A stretch of DNA of 64,000 nucleotides, from NCBI GenBank assembly GCA_051418075.1, contig JBPRGG010000025.1, forward strand, positions 96,628-160,627, written 5' to 3'. The notes under the pieces were generated by a model. That model saw nothing but the letters and a program-made list of their open reading frames with translations, made no database searches and was not told the origin of the DNA. How positions within the stretch are numbered: position 1 is the first letter of the stretch; each line of letters opens with the position of its first letter. This stretch comes from JBPRGG01 sp051418075. Lineage in GTDB: Bacteria > Bacteroidota > Bacteroidia > Cytophagales > Cyclobacteriaceae. This document shows positions 1 to 8,474 of this stretch, one piece after another. A program made the translations under genes and the position numbers.

Positions 1-1158
1 GCTTTTTACTGGTCTTTTTCTGAATCCTATAAGGATCAGCCAGGTTTTTCCGATGTTTTTTTGATCAATGGTAAACCACCTCAAAAAGGAGACATCTTTA
101 AGAATCCGGCTTTGGCCAATACCCTGGAAAAAATAGCCAGGCAGGGCCGTGATGTTTTTTATGAAGGGGAGATCGCCAGTGTAATGGTTGAATTTGTAAA
201 AAAGGCGGGTGGCTATCTCTCTGAAAAAGATTTGGCCGACCATCAGGGAGAGTGGTTGGATCCTGTTTCAACCAATTACAGGGGATATGATGTATGGGAA
301 CTGCCACCTAATGGACAGGGAATTGCTGTATTGCAAATGCTGAATATATTGGAAGGTTATGACCTGTCTACCATGGGATATGGAAGTGCGGATTATATTC
401 ACACCTTGGTGGAAGCTAAAAAACTGGCCTTTGCCGACCGGGCCAAATTTTATGCCGATATGGATTTTAACGATATTCCGGTGGACGAATTGATATCTGA
501 TACCTACGCCGATAAAAGAAGGACATTGATAGATCAAACCGCAGCCAGACAGGTGGCACCTGGTGAACCTACCAGCCTGGGTGAAACCATCTATCTCACC
601 ACTGCTGATCAAGAAGGGAATATGGTGAGTTTGATCCAAAGCAACTATACCGGATTTGGTTCGGGGGTTACTCCACCTTTACTGGGGTTTGGATTTCAGA
701 ACCGGGGTCAATTGTTCACTTTGGAGGAAGGCCATTTCAATATGTATGAGCCGGGGAAAAGGCCTTTTCATACCATCATACCCGGATTTGTTACCAAAGA
801 GGGCAAGCCATGGCTCAGTTTTGGGGTAATGGGAGGTGATATGCAGCCCCAGGGTCATGTGCAGGTGCTGGTAAATATGATCGATTTTGGCATGAATGTG
901 CAGGAAGCCGGAGATGCGCCCCGGGTCAGACATTCAGGTTCAGCCCAACCCACCGGAACAGCAATGAATGATGGTGGCCAGGTTCATTTGGAGGCTGGAT
1001 TTGCTCCGGATGTCATTCAGGAGTTAATAAAAAGAGGGCATAAGGTGGTTTTTGGAGGAAGTTATGGCGGATATCAGGCTATTAAATATGATGCAACAAG
1101 TGGTGTCTATTTTGGCGGCTCCGAATCCAGAAAAGACGGTATGGCAGCAGGGTATTAA
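1..1158 (+). CDS. gamma-glutamyltransferase family protein (5' partial)
   Basis: C-terminal part of an Ntn-hydrolase that cleaves gamma-glutamyl amide bonds (glutathione or gamma-glutamyl peptides), probably periplasmic. The frame is open to base 1, so the real start lies upstream. The autoprocessing/catalytic threonine is the T of GETIY (codon at 586-588), followed by the family DxxGN block (DQEGN). Downstream, GVMGGDMQPQGH and NMIDFGMNVQEAGDAPR match the small-subunit core of the GGT family. The MGGDMQPQGH form is typical of the large GGT-like subgroup rather than of E. coli Ggt. The large-subunit N-terminus and any signal peptide are outside the window. The gene converges on a lipoprotein gene across a hairpin terminator. 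Family is confident; the true substrate is not. Confidence 0.92.
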   Translation, partial: AFYWSFSESYKDQPGFSDVFLINGKPPQKGDIFKNPALANTLEKIARQGRDVFYEGEIASVMVEFVKKAGGYLSEKDLADHQGEWLDPVSTNYRGYDVWELPPNGQGIAVLQMLNILEGYDLSTMGYGSADYIHTLVEAKKLAFADRAKFYADMDFNDIPVDELISDTYADKRRTLIDQTAARQVAPGEPTSLGETIYLTTADQEGNMVSLIQSNYTGFGSGVTPPLLGFGFQNRGQLFTLEEGHFNMYEPGKRPFHTIIPGFVTKEGKPWLSFGVMGGDMQPQGHVQVLVNMIDFGMNVQEAGDAPRVRHSGSAQPTGTAMNDGGQVHLEAGFAPDVIQELIKRGHKVVFGGSYGGYQAIKYDATSGVYFGGSESRKDGMAAGY

Positions 1159-1162
1159 TAAA

Positions 1163-1195
1163 AAAAGCAGGAATATCATTCTTATTCCTGCTTTT
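1163..1195. terminator. bidirectional hairpin terminator
   Basis: A perfect 12-bp stem (AAAAGCAGGAAT / ATTCCTGCTTTT) with a 9-nt loop lies between the convergent GGT and lipoprotein genes. The U-tract is four bases on the plus strand and about seven on the minus strand, so it should end transcription from both sides and more strongly for the minus-strand lipoprotein gene. Confidence 0.8.
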
Positions 1196-1214
1196 CAAGT
1201 AAAAGCCAAATTCG

Positions 1215-1670
1215 CTATTTATTGAAAAACATTGAAGATTCCAGGGTGATATCCATACCGGCAGCATCATTTGTTTCCTTTACATATAATTCCAGTTTGG
1301 AGGAGGTTAATTGCTTTACCATAAACTTTGATGTTTCTCCGGCAGAGGTTACAGATAGTTCCTTTCCAGCTAAACTCCAGGTACCTGTACCATTCATGTC
1401 AGGATCATCAGATCCTGAAACTTCCAGGGTTTGATCATCTTTAAATTCATAAGTTACGCCGGTTAAAGGAATTTCAGGAGGAAAGAAGGTTTCCAATAAA
1501 GCTTTTGTGGTTTCATCAAAACCATCTCCGGAAAATGATAATGTCATTTTTTCACCGTTCCAGGTGCCAACCAAATCAGCTTGAGTAAATGCTTCTTCAT
1601 CATCTTTACTACAGGAGAATAAAACTGAAGAGGCTAAGAAAACAATCAAAAGAAAATAAAGATTTTTCAT
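1215..1670 (-). CDS. lipocalin-like domain lipoprotein
   Basis: A 151-residue exported lipoprotein. Residues 1-19 form a type II signal peptide ending in FSC, with Cys20 as the lipidation site. The following SKDDEE is rich in acidic residues, as in the Bacteroidota surface-export signal for lipoproteins. The mature part starts with LVGTWNG, the beginning of the lipocalin-like small beta-barrel family common in Bacteroidota, and continues as alternating beta strands. The ligand is unknown. It is monocistronic, facing the GGT gene across a shared terminator. The fold is inferred from the LVGTW motif and length; no catalytic residues are expected. Confidence 0.75.
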   Translation of the reverse strand: MKNLYFLLIVFLASSVLFSCSKDDEEAFTQADLVGTWNGEKMTLSFSGDGFDETTKALLETFFPPEIPLTGVTYEFKDDQTLEVSGSDDPDMNGTGTWSLAGKELSVTSAGETSKFMVKQLTSSKLELYVKETNDAAGMDITLESSMFFNK

Positions 1671-1782
1671 AGTATTAATTTTAGTTAGTTAAGTCAATGA
1701 AGTAAAAATAGGGAGGAGAAAGGTGTAATGTATTTCCGGATATTTACAAAAAGTACATAAATCAGGAAAGCAGGTATTTAAA

Positions 1783-1812
1783 TAAAAAAGGTTGCCCGAT
1801 AAGAGCAACCTT
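1783..1812 (-). terminator. terminator downstream of lipA
   Basis: On the minus strand an 8-bp stem (AAGGTTGC / GCAACCTT) with a 9-nt loop is followed by a run of six T. It sits about 30 nt after the lipA stop codon. Confidence 0.75.
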
Positions 1813-1840
1813 GTAATTTTTTCAATGTAATCTTGTTTGT

Positions 1841-2737
1841 TTAAACATCGACATGTTTCTCTGCGTGATAGGAAGACCTGACCAAAGCTCCTGATTCCAC
1901 GTACTTCAGGCCACGTTTTAATCCTTCTTCCTTATATTGGGCAAATTTGTCCGGGTGTATAAATTCCACCACCTCCAGATGCATTTTAGTCGGTTGCAGA
2001 TATTGTCCCAGGGTCAGGATATCGACACCTTGAGCAGCCAGATCATCCATAATTTGGAAGATTTCTTCCTCAGTTTCCCCTAAACCTAACATGATGCCAG
2101 ACTTGGTTCTTTTCCCGTATTCCTTAATTCTTTTCAATTCTTCCAGGCTGCGGTGGTATTTTGCCTGTGGCCTGACCCTTCGATATAGCCTTTCCACGGT
2201 TTCCATATTATGGGACACAACTTCCTGACCGGGGCTAATCATTCGGTATAAAGCCTCCCAGTTTCCTTTTACATCAGGAATTAAGGTCTCAATAGTAGTT
2301 TCCGGGCTTAAATGCTTTATTGCTTTCACAGTCTGATACCAAATTTCTGCTCCCCGGTCTTTTAATTCATCCCGGTTCACTGAAGTAATCACAGCATGCT
2401 TTACGCCCATTAATTTAATTGCCTCTGCCACCCGTTGGGGTTCTTCCTCATCATATTCAGGTGGTCTTCCCGTGGCTACGGCACAAAAAGTACAGCTACG
2501 GGTACATACATTGCCCAAAATCATGAAAGTTGCTGTGCCGGCTCCCCAGCATTCGCCCATATTAGGACAACTGCCACTTTCGCAAATGGTATGTAATTTA
2601 TATTGATCTACTATGGATCTTACTTTTTTATACTCTTTTCCTATTGGTAATTTTACCCTGAGCCAATCCGGCTTTTTTTTCCTGCTAGTTTTTTCATTTG
2701 ATTTGGAATCAGCTGAAATAACTGGTAATTCAATCAT
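1841..2737 (-). CDS. lipA: lipoyl synthase
   Basis: Radical SAM enzyme that inserts two sulfurs into protein-bound octanoyl groups to make lipoate for 2-oxoacid dehydrogenases and the glycine cleavage system. Both iron-sulfur motifs are intact. The auxiliary cluster CX4CX5C is C52, C57 and C63 (CESGSCPNMGEC). The SAM cluster CX3CX2C is C78, C82 and C85 (CTRSCTFC). The C-terminal RSSY serine ligand motif is present (VRSSYHAEKH). At 298 residues it has normal family length. A TAnnTTTG promoter element lies 24 nt upstream of the ATG and a terminator follows, so it looks monocistronic. No lipB lies next to it. Confidence 0.97.
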   Translation of the reverse strand: MIELPVISADSKSNEKTSRKKKPDWLRVKLPIGKEYKKVRSIVDQYKLHTICESGSCPNMGECWGAGTATFMILGNVCTRSCTFCAVATGRPPEYDEEEPQRVAEAIKLMGVKHAVITSVNRDELKDRGAEIWYQTVKAIKHLSPETTIETLIPDVKGNWEALYRMISPGQEVVSHNMETVERLYRRVRPQAKYHRSLEELKRIKEYGKRTKSGIMLGLGETEEEIFQIMDDLAAQGVDILTLGQYLQPTKMHLEVVEFIHPDKFAQYKEEGLKRGLKYVESGALVRSSYHAEKHVDV

Positions 2738-2760
2738 AACTTAAACTAATTTTTGAATGC

Positions 2761-2768
2761 CAAAGATA
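2761..2768 (-). promoter_or_regulatory. Bacteroidota -7 promoter element upstream of lipA
   Basis: On the minus strand the sequence TATCTTTG matches the Bacteroidota primary sigma factor -7 consensus TAnnTTTG exactly, and ends 24 nt before the lipA ATG. No clean -33 TTTG was found at the usual 19-21 nt spacing, so confidence is moderate. Confidence 0.45.
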
Positions 2769-2799
2769 CAATACAAATGCTCCAACTCCTAACCTTCAG

Positions 2800-3528
2800 T
2801 TATCTTCGGGAGCCGTAAAAGAGGGTAATGAAAGCGTTTGGAAATACACTGTAATTATCCGTATTTGGAATGATAATGATCTTTCTTGAAAATGCTTCCA
2901 ACATTGCTCCTGCTTCCAGACCAACCACATTTGACTTGAAAGTGCCAAATTCAAAGCTCAGGGCAGCCTTCAAATTCAATCCGGGCACTATTTGAGATTC
3001 TTCAATTCCCTGAAATATATTCCCGGTTCCTAAAATTTGGTTGTAGTCGTGTACGCCAGCAGTAGGATCATATGGTACTTTACTGGATCCTCCAGCACCA
3101 CTTTCATATTCGATGTAGTAAGGAGCTTCCAATCCTATAGAAGGGCCTCCGGCTAAAATACCATTGATCTGTACCCCTTGCTGCGGGGCTTTTTTAAAAA
3201 GGATCCACTCTCTACCATATTGGAGACGAATGGAATAGAGGTAATTTTTTTTAGCCCATATAAAGGTATTGCCAGTATAAGAATAATGCCTCTCTTCCTG
3301 TGGGTGCTTTATATTAACCAGTTCCAGGCCAAAACTTTGAAAACGATTCGGTCCGATCTCCTTACCCATTTTAAAAATAAGTCCTCCGATCAAACCGCTA
3401 TTTGTGGCTTTTGTTACACCCCAAATAAACTCTGATGAGTATTCATAATCTCCTGTTTCCTGGGCCCGAGCCGAAATTGCAGAAATAAACAAAAGAAATA
3501 TTAAAGCTATTCTAAACAGTACCTTCAT
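2800..3528 (-). CDS. secreted or outer-membrane beta-barrel-like protein, function unknown
   Basis: 242 residues with a clear signal peptide (MKVLFRIALIFLLFISAISARAQ, cleavage after ARA). The mature part is rich in Tyr, Gly and Phe with alternating polarity, includes repeated Gly-rich turns (GGLIFKMGKEIG, ILAGGPSIGLEAP), and ends in an aromatic strand (FITLFYGSRR). This pattern fits a small outer-membrane barrel, although the last residue is not the usual aromatic. I recognise no named family. It stands alone between lipA and the ytxJ-like gene. Confidence 0.7.
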   Translation of the reverse strand: MKVLFRIALIFLLFISAISARAQETGDYEYSSEFIWGVTKATNSGLIGGLIFKMGKEIGPNRFQSFGLELVNIKHPQEERHYSYTGNTFIWAKKNYLYSIRLQYGREWILFKKAPQQGVQINGILAGGPSIGLEAPYYIEYESGAGGSSKVPYDPTAGVHDYNQILGTGNIFQGIEESQIVPGLNLKAALSFEFGTFKSNVVGLEAGAMLEAFSRKIIIIPNTDNYSVFPNAFITLFYGSRR

Positions 3529-3604
3529 TATGCTATCAAATCCTCAGTATAAATTTAAATTTTAATTTTATAACGAAAAAGAAAAAGATAAAGTTTTAAG
3601 TTTA

Positions 3605-3949
3605 TCAGGGGGTCAATACTTTCTCTTTCATCTGCATATAGGAGATATCATAGTGGCTTTCATGATAAATACATGTACCGTCCTGAATAATTAGCATTTG
3701 AGGAGATTCGTGTCTGACCTGAAATTGTTGGGCCAGCATATTGGATAAATTCCGGTAGGCAATGATATCCAGCAAATAAAAATGAATGTTTTTCATTTCC
3801 TGTTCATCCCAGGCTGATTGCATTCTTCTTAATACGCTGCTGCTGATGGGACAACGGGTACTGTTCTTAAATATAACCACTGGTTGGTTAAAAGATAATT
3901 GTTCAATTTCTTTAAGTTGTTGTTCGTTATTTAATTCTATCCAGTTCAT
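3605..3949 (-). CDS. ytxJ: bacillithiol system redox-active protein YtxJ-like
   Basis: 114-residue cytoplasmic thioredoxin-fold protein of the YtxJ (DUF2847) family, proposed to act as a monothiol bacilliredoxin on bacillithiol-mixed disulfides. It has the single redox cysteine Cys33 in STRCPIS, where CP starts the active-site helix. The cis-proline region (ESPQMLII) and the closing segment IIQDGTCIYHESHYDIS are also present. Length is normal. It lies 12 nt downstream of the basic repeat protein on the same strand, so they may be co-transcribed. Role in bacillithiol chemistry is family knowledge; no bacillithiol biosynthesis gene is in this window. Confidence 0.85.
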   Translation of the reverse strand: MNWIELNNEQQLKEIEQLSFNQPVVIFKNSTRCPISSSVLRRMQSAWDEQEMKNIHFYLLDIIAYRNLSNMLAQQFQVRHESPQMLIIQDGTCIYHESHYDISYMQMKEKVLTP

Positions 3950-3961
3950 TTATAACTCAGG

Positions 3962-6202
3962 TTAGTAATACCAGATTTCATTTTCTCTGGAATCATATTT
4001 TGGTTTCTTCTGTGGTTTATTAACGTTTTTAAGCTTCTGAGGTTTATTCCAAAGTTTTAACCACCAGTATTTCAACCGGCTGATCTCCCGGGTACCGGTA
4101 TCAGACTGATGCATCTGCCGGGATAATTTTTTAAAATATGCTGCTTTGGCTCCTTTATTTCTGGTAATGATTTGGCCCTGATATTGGTGGGCAGTGCGGG
4201 ACATGTAATCAAAGTGCTGCTGCCGGTAAACCTGGTAGTTCACTAAATCGCCCTGGAATTGATGCTCTTTTTTTGATTTATTCTGATAGTACCTTTGTTG
4301 AGATTTGTAGCTGCGAGCCCTGATGTTACCCTGATGCTGATGTGCCTGCTTTGACATATAGGCATATTGCTGCTGTCGATACTTATGAATATTGCCCTTG
4401 ATATTGCCCGAATGTTGATGCGTCTGCCGGGATAACTTTTTATAAAAAGCTTCCTGTCGAGATGGAGTGGGTACCTTAATGCCACCCTGGTTTAAATGGG
4501 CATTTTTGGACATATAAGCATATTGTTGTTGTCGGTACCTGAAAATATTATTGTTGATTTGGCCGGCATATTGATGCTGATTTTTGGAAGCCTTTTTGTA
4601 ATCTGCCTGTTTTTTACGGGGAGAGCGGGTTTTAATGCTTCCTCCATACAGGTGTGCAGCCTGGGACATATACACGTATTGCTGTTTACGTAGTTTATAT
4701 ATTTTTGAACTGATATGTCCCTGAAACTGATGATTTTGAGAAGACTTATATTTAAAGTACATGTCTTTTTGTTTAGGCGATGGGGCCCTGATATTTCCCT
4801 GATTCTTATGGGCCGTTTTTGACATATACTGATGTTGTTGTTTTCGGTATTTATAGATATTAGAACTGATATTCCCCTGATACTGATGGGCCTGTTTTGA
4901 TTTAGATTGAAACAAAGCCTTTTTTTGTTTGGCCGAAGGGGCTTTGATACCTCCCTGATTTTGATGGGCTGCTTTAGACAAATATTGGTATTGCTGCTTT
5001 TTATACTTGTAGATCTTGGAACTGATATTCCCCTGATGCTGATGACGCTGGCTTGAGACTTTTTGATGATAGCGCCTTTTTTGTTTGGCCGAAGGGGCTT
5101 TAATGCCACCCTGGTTTTGATGAGCTGCATCAGACATATACTGATATTGCTGTTTCCGGTATTTATATACTTTGGAACTGATGGTTCCCTGGTGTTGATG
5201 TGCTTGTGAAGACTTGGTTTGGTAATAATTTTTTCTCTGTTTCAGTGACCTTGATTTTATACGCCCCTGGTTTTGATGGGCCTGATTGGAAAGGTATTGA
5301 TATTGTTGCTTTCTGTATTTAAATATCTTCGAACTTCTCCTTCCCTGATGCTGCTGCACTTGCCGTGATTGGTTAGCTAACCGGGAACGGGTTTTTCCCG
5401 GACGGTCAGTTTTAATTTTTCCCTGGCTTTGCTGGGCATTGTTAGACATATATTGGTATTGTTGCTTTCGATAACTGTGTACCTTGCCACTGATATTACC
5501 CTGGCTCTGTTGTTGATTTCTGGATTTTTTCCGGTACGCTGTTTCCCGTTTTTTTATGGAAGATCGTCTGATCCTGCCCGGATTTTTCTGGGTATTGGAC
5601 TGATCTACAGCAGTACGGCGATAGTAATCTGGCACAATATGACCTGAATGCTGTTGTTTACGCCGGGAATCTTTACGATATTTTGCTGACTTATTAATTG
5701 TTTTACGTCTGCCACTGTGTAATTGTACCCGTCCTGACTTCTGGCGATAGATCTGGCGTCGGTTTTGGCTTTTTTTTCGCCTTTGCCGGGCCGGATTTTT
5801 CTGAATATTATTATTATCATCCCCTCTTTGGTAATAATCCGGAACGATGTTGCCGGAACTTTGCTGTTGATTTCGGGAGGCTTTTCGGTAATTGGCATTT
5901 GAATTTAACCTGTTCTTTTTGATGGTACCACTGTTTTGCAATTGATCAGAGCGGTATTTGTAATGTAGCCGTTTCATTTTGGCCGGATCAGGTGTAGAGG
6001 ATTTGCTGCCAGCCTGTTCTTTGGATTTTTTTCTTCTTCGCTGGTTTTCTTTTTTCGCTTTTCGAATCTCCTTTTTGGTTTCCTTCCGGCTTCCGGATTT
6101 CCGGTCTCCCAGTTTGGCTTGTCCATAGGTTTCCCCGGCTGTAAAGATTATAAACAGGAAAACAAAAAGTACAGAAAATTTTGGCCAGCAAATTTTATTC
6201 AT
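3962..6202 (-). CDS. very basic secreted tandem-repeat protein (S-x3-H/Q-Q-x-x-G repeats)
   Basis: 746 residues, not a family I recognise. An N-terminal signal peptide (about 1-28, ending TYGQA) is followed by an extremely Lys/Arg/Gln/His/Tyr-rich chain with almost no acidic residues. I count about 23 copies of a half-repeat of the form [YF]-x2-[YKM]-S-x3-[HQ]-Q-x-[QS]-G-x-I, for example YMSDAAHQNQGGI and KSSQAHQHQGTI. From about residue 240 onward the half-repeats alternate in two types to make near-identical 52-residue units beginning YRKQQYQYMS. Cys is nearly absent. The C-terminus (RLKYWWLKLWNK) is aromatic and basic. No T9SS sorting domain or enzyme motif is seen. The composition suggests a secreted polycation that binds nucleic acid, polysaccharide or cell wall, but that is inference. 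Confidence 0.85.
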   Translation of the reverse strand: MNKICWPKFSVLFVFLFIIFTAGETYGQAKLGDRKSGSRKETKKEIRKAKKENQRRRKKSKEQAGSKSSTPDPAKMKRLHYKYRSDQLQNSGTIKKNRLNSNANYRKASRNQQQSSGNIVPDYYQRGDDNNNIQKNPARQRRKKSQNRRQIYRQKSGRVQLHSGRRKTINKSAKYRKDSRRKQQHSGHIVPDYYRRTAVDQSNTQKNPGRIRRSSIKKRETAYRKKSRNQQQSQGNISGKVHSYRKQQYQYMSNNAQQSQGKIKTDRPGKTRSRLANQSRQVQQHQGRRSSKIFKYRKQQYQYLSNQAHQNQGRIKSRSLKQRKNYYQTKSSQAHQHQGTISSKVYKYRKQQYQYMSDAAHQNQGGIKAPSAKQKRRYHQKVSSQRHQHQGNISSKIYKYKKQQYQYLSKAAHQNQGGIKAPSAKQKKALFQSKSKQAHQYQGNISSNIYKYRKQQHQYMSKTAHKNQGNIRAPSPKQKDMYFKYKSSQNHQFQGHISSKIYKLRKQQYVYMSQAAHLYGGSIKTRSPRKKQADYKKASKNQHQYAGQINNNIFRYRQQQYAYMSKNAHLNQGGIKVPTPSRQEAFYKKLSRQTHQHSGNIKGNIHKYRQQQYAYMSKQAHQHQGNIRARSYKSQQRYYQNKSKKEHQFQGDLVNYQVYRQQHFDYMSRTAHQYQGQIITRNKGAKAAYFKKLSRQMHQSDTGTREISRLKYWWLKLWNKPQKLKNVNKPQKKPKYDSRENEIWYY
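4085..5480 (-). repeat. 156-bp tandem repeats coding for 52-residue units
   Basis: Within the basic repeat protein, about nine consecutive 156-bp units recur, each encoding a YRKQQYxYMS half and a variable KSSQxHQxQG half. Identity is highest in the codons for QQYxYMS and HQxQG. Units have diverged enough to be individually distinguishable, so copy number is unlikely to be an assembly artefact. Confidence 0.85.
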
Positions 6203-6416
6203 TCCATCGATGCTTCCAGGTCCTCTAAAGGTCTATAATTGTGTTGTTTATCAGTAACGATAAAATACCTTTTTCATTTCAAATGTTAAAATGATAATAA
6301 AGTTTTATATTTTTAAGTAATAGTTTAAAAAATTCAGATTGATGTAAGAAGGTAAGGCCTTTTATATAATTTTAGAGGCTTTGCTGTAATAAATGAAATT
6401 TCCTTAAATTAGCTAA

Positions 6417-7664
6417 ATGATTGATTATAAAGAGTTTTACCTGGACAATGGTTTACAGGTGGTGGTGCATGAAGATCCTAATTCTGAAATTGCTGTACTC
6501 AATCTGTTATACAAGGTAGGATCAAGAAACGAAAATCGTGATAAGACTGGTTTTGCCCACCTGTTTGAACATTTGATGTTTGGCGGATCAAAAAATATTA
6601 CGCAATTTGATGAACTTTTGCAAAAAGTAGGTGGAGAAAGTAATGCCTTTACCAATCCTGATATAACCAACTACTATATTACCCTTCCGGCAATTAATCT
6701 GGAAACTGCATTTTGGTTGGAATCAGACCGTATGTTGAGCCTTTCTTTTGATCCTCAGGTATTGGATGTGCAGAAAAAAGTGGTAATAGAAGAGTTCAAA
6801 CAACGCTACCTCAACCAGCCTTATGGTGATACCTGGCTAAAGTTACGTCCATTGGCTTATCAAAAACACCCATATCAGTGGCCTACCATTGGTAAGCAGA
6901 TTTCTCATATAGAAAATGCAACTACTGAAGATGTGAAAGATTTCTTTTTTCAGCATTATGTGCCAAACAATGCCGTATTGGTTGTAGCCGGCAATGTGAA
7001 GGAGGATACTGTGAAGGAATTAGCCAGCAAATGGTTTGGACCAATCCCTTCAGGCAGTTATAATGGGGAGGAATTGCCCGGGGAGCCAATACAACAGGAA
7101 GCCAGAAAGCAGCATGTTGAAGCTGATGTTCCATTGAATGCACTTTTTAAGGCTTATCATATGCCCGGGCGGCTGTCGTCCGACTATTATGCCACTGACC
7201 TTTTGAGTGATGTACTGGGGAGAAGCAATTCATCGCGACTTTACGATCATTTGGTGAAAGAAACCCGTTTATTCAATCATATAAATGCTTATATTACCGG
7301 GTCTGTAGACCCTGGATTACTGGTAATTAGTGGAAAATTAAATAAACAAGTTTCATTTGATCAGGCAGAGCAGGAAATTCAGACCATACTGGATCAGGTC
7401 AAAGAATCATTGATTGATGAAAATGAGTTGGAAAAGGTGAAGAACCAGGCAGAGTCTACCCTGGTTTTTTCGGAGGTGGAAGTGCTGAACCGGGCCATGA
7501 ACCTGGCTTATGCAGCCATGCTGGGTGATCTTAGCCTGATCAACCAGGAATCAGCCAGAATTCAGGCGGTGAACAATTATGATATAAAAAGAATGGCAAA
7601 TAGCATCATGAGAGAATCCAATTCTTCTACCCTTTATTACCAGTCCAATACAAATGGTGAATAA
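6417..7664 (+). CDS. M16 family zinc metallopeptidase
   Basis: 415-residue insulinase-type peptidase. The inverted zinc motif HxxEH is intact as H48-L-F-E51-H52, and the distal glutamate region follows in KKVVIEEFKQR. The second homologous domain (about 190-400) carries the QEARKQHVEADVP and RSNSSRLYDHLVKE blocks seen in the mitochondrial-processing-peptidase-like subfamily. No signal peptide is visible, so a cytoplasmic location is suggested. In many Bacteroidota an inactive M16 partner follows directly; here the next gene is unrelated and convergent, so this copy is unpaired. The start ATG is the first in frame. The stop codon abuts the stop of the opposite-strand gene with no gap. Confidence 0.93.
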   Translation: MIDYKEFYLDNGLQVVVHEDPNSEIAVLNLLYKVGSRNENRDKTGFAHLFEHLMFGGSKNITQFDELLQKVGGESNAFTNPDITNYYITLPAINLETAFWLESDRMLSLSFDPQVLDVQKKVVIEEFKQRYLNQPYGDTWLKLRPLAYQKHPYQWPTIGKQISHIENATTEDVKDFFFQHYVPNNAVLVVAGNVKEDTVKELASKWFGPIPSGSYNGEELPGEPIQQEARKQHVEADVPLNALFKAYHMPGRLSSDYYATDLLSDVLGRSNSSRLYDHLVKETRLFNHINAYITGSVDPGLLVISGKLNKQVSFDQAEQEIQTILDQVKESLIDENELEKVKNQAESTLVFSEVEVLNRAMNLAYAAMLGDLSLINQESARIQAVNNYDIKRMANSIMRESNSSTLYYQSNTNGE

Positions 7665-8312
7665 TTAGGGATTTTCTATTTTTGAAATGATTTGTTCCTG
7701 AAGGTTTTCATAGAATAAACAAACTTCTTTCAGGTCCTGGCGAAATTCAAGATCAAATCGGTTATGTTGAATAAAATCCTTAATTTTGTCATGGAATTCA
7801 AGTTCTACCAGGTTTAAAAATTCATCTACACTTCCGTCATATTCAGCCAGTTGTTGGTCTTGCCAGATGTAAAATTGATCTTTTATAGACCATTCAGTAT
7901 CTTCTTCCAGAAAAATGTATTCTTCAAATAATACCCGATCTGCCCCTCCATCACTTTTAGGATGAGGTTTACTGAAAAAGGTAAGCGATCCCTGATAAAT
8001 TAATTCATAGAATTCCAGGATATCGTAGTTGAATTTATTTTGAGAGGCTACCGCATAAAATTTCCTTAACATTTGATATTGCTTATCAAAGAAGATGAAA
8101 TGGGACACTTTCACCGGGCTAAAAGCTCGAATTCTGCCATCTGACTCCAGTTTTACCACTTCTGATTTGAAATCATAATTCAATCTGCCTGATAACTGTT
8201 CCCCATTCACTAATATGACCTTACCTAGTTCCCAGTTACTGGTGGAAATTTTATCTTCATAAGTAACGTCGAAAGTATTAAAACAGAGCAGGAAAGTAAC
8301 CAGAAGGTACAT
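7665..8312 (-). CDS. conserved hypothetical exported protein
   Basis: 215 residues with a short N-terminal hydrophobic signal (MYLLVTFLLCFNTFDVTY). The mature part contains a strand-rich segment (LGKVILVNGEQLSGRLNYDFKSE) resembling small Bacteroidota proteins that report on cell-surface material, then a mostly helical acidic C-terminus. I cannot assign a family. Its stop codon is immediately adjacent to that of the M16 peptidase gene, so transcripts probably overlap. Confidence 0.6.
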   Translation of the reverse strand: MYLLVTFLLCFNTFDVTYEDKISTSNWELGKVILVNGEQLSGRLNYDFKSEVVKLESDGRIRAFSPVKVSHFIFFDKQYQMLRKFYAVASQNKFNYDILEFYELIYQGSLTFFSKPHPKSDGGADRVLFEEYIFLEEDTEWSIKDQFYIWQDQQLAEYDGSVDEFLNLVELEFHDKIKDFIQHNRFDLEFRQDLKEVCLFYENLQEQIISKIENP

Positions 8313-8474
8313 AATAAAAAGCGTTTAATAGTATTGCTACTAACTGCTTAAAATGCAATAATGTTTCAAAATTTAAAGATTAATTTGTATTATTATTTTA
8401 AGAATAATGAAAGTTGATGGTAAATAATTAATTATGAGGGGAATAGACAAAATAAAATTTTTTGCGGATAAACA

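Noticed and set aside
4243..5130. Additional minus-strand frames of 80 and 212 codons inside the basic repeat protein
   Set aside because: They are out-of-frame readings of the same tandem repeats and inherit their periodicity; the 746-residue frame has the signal peptide.
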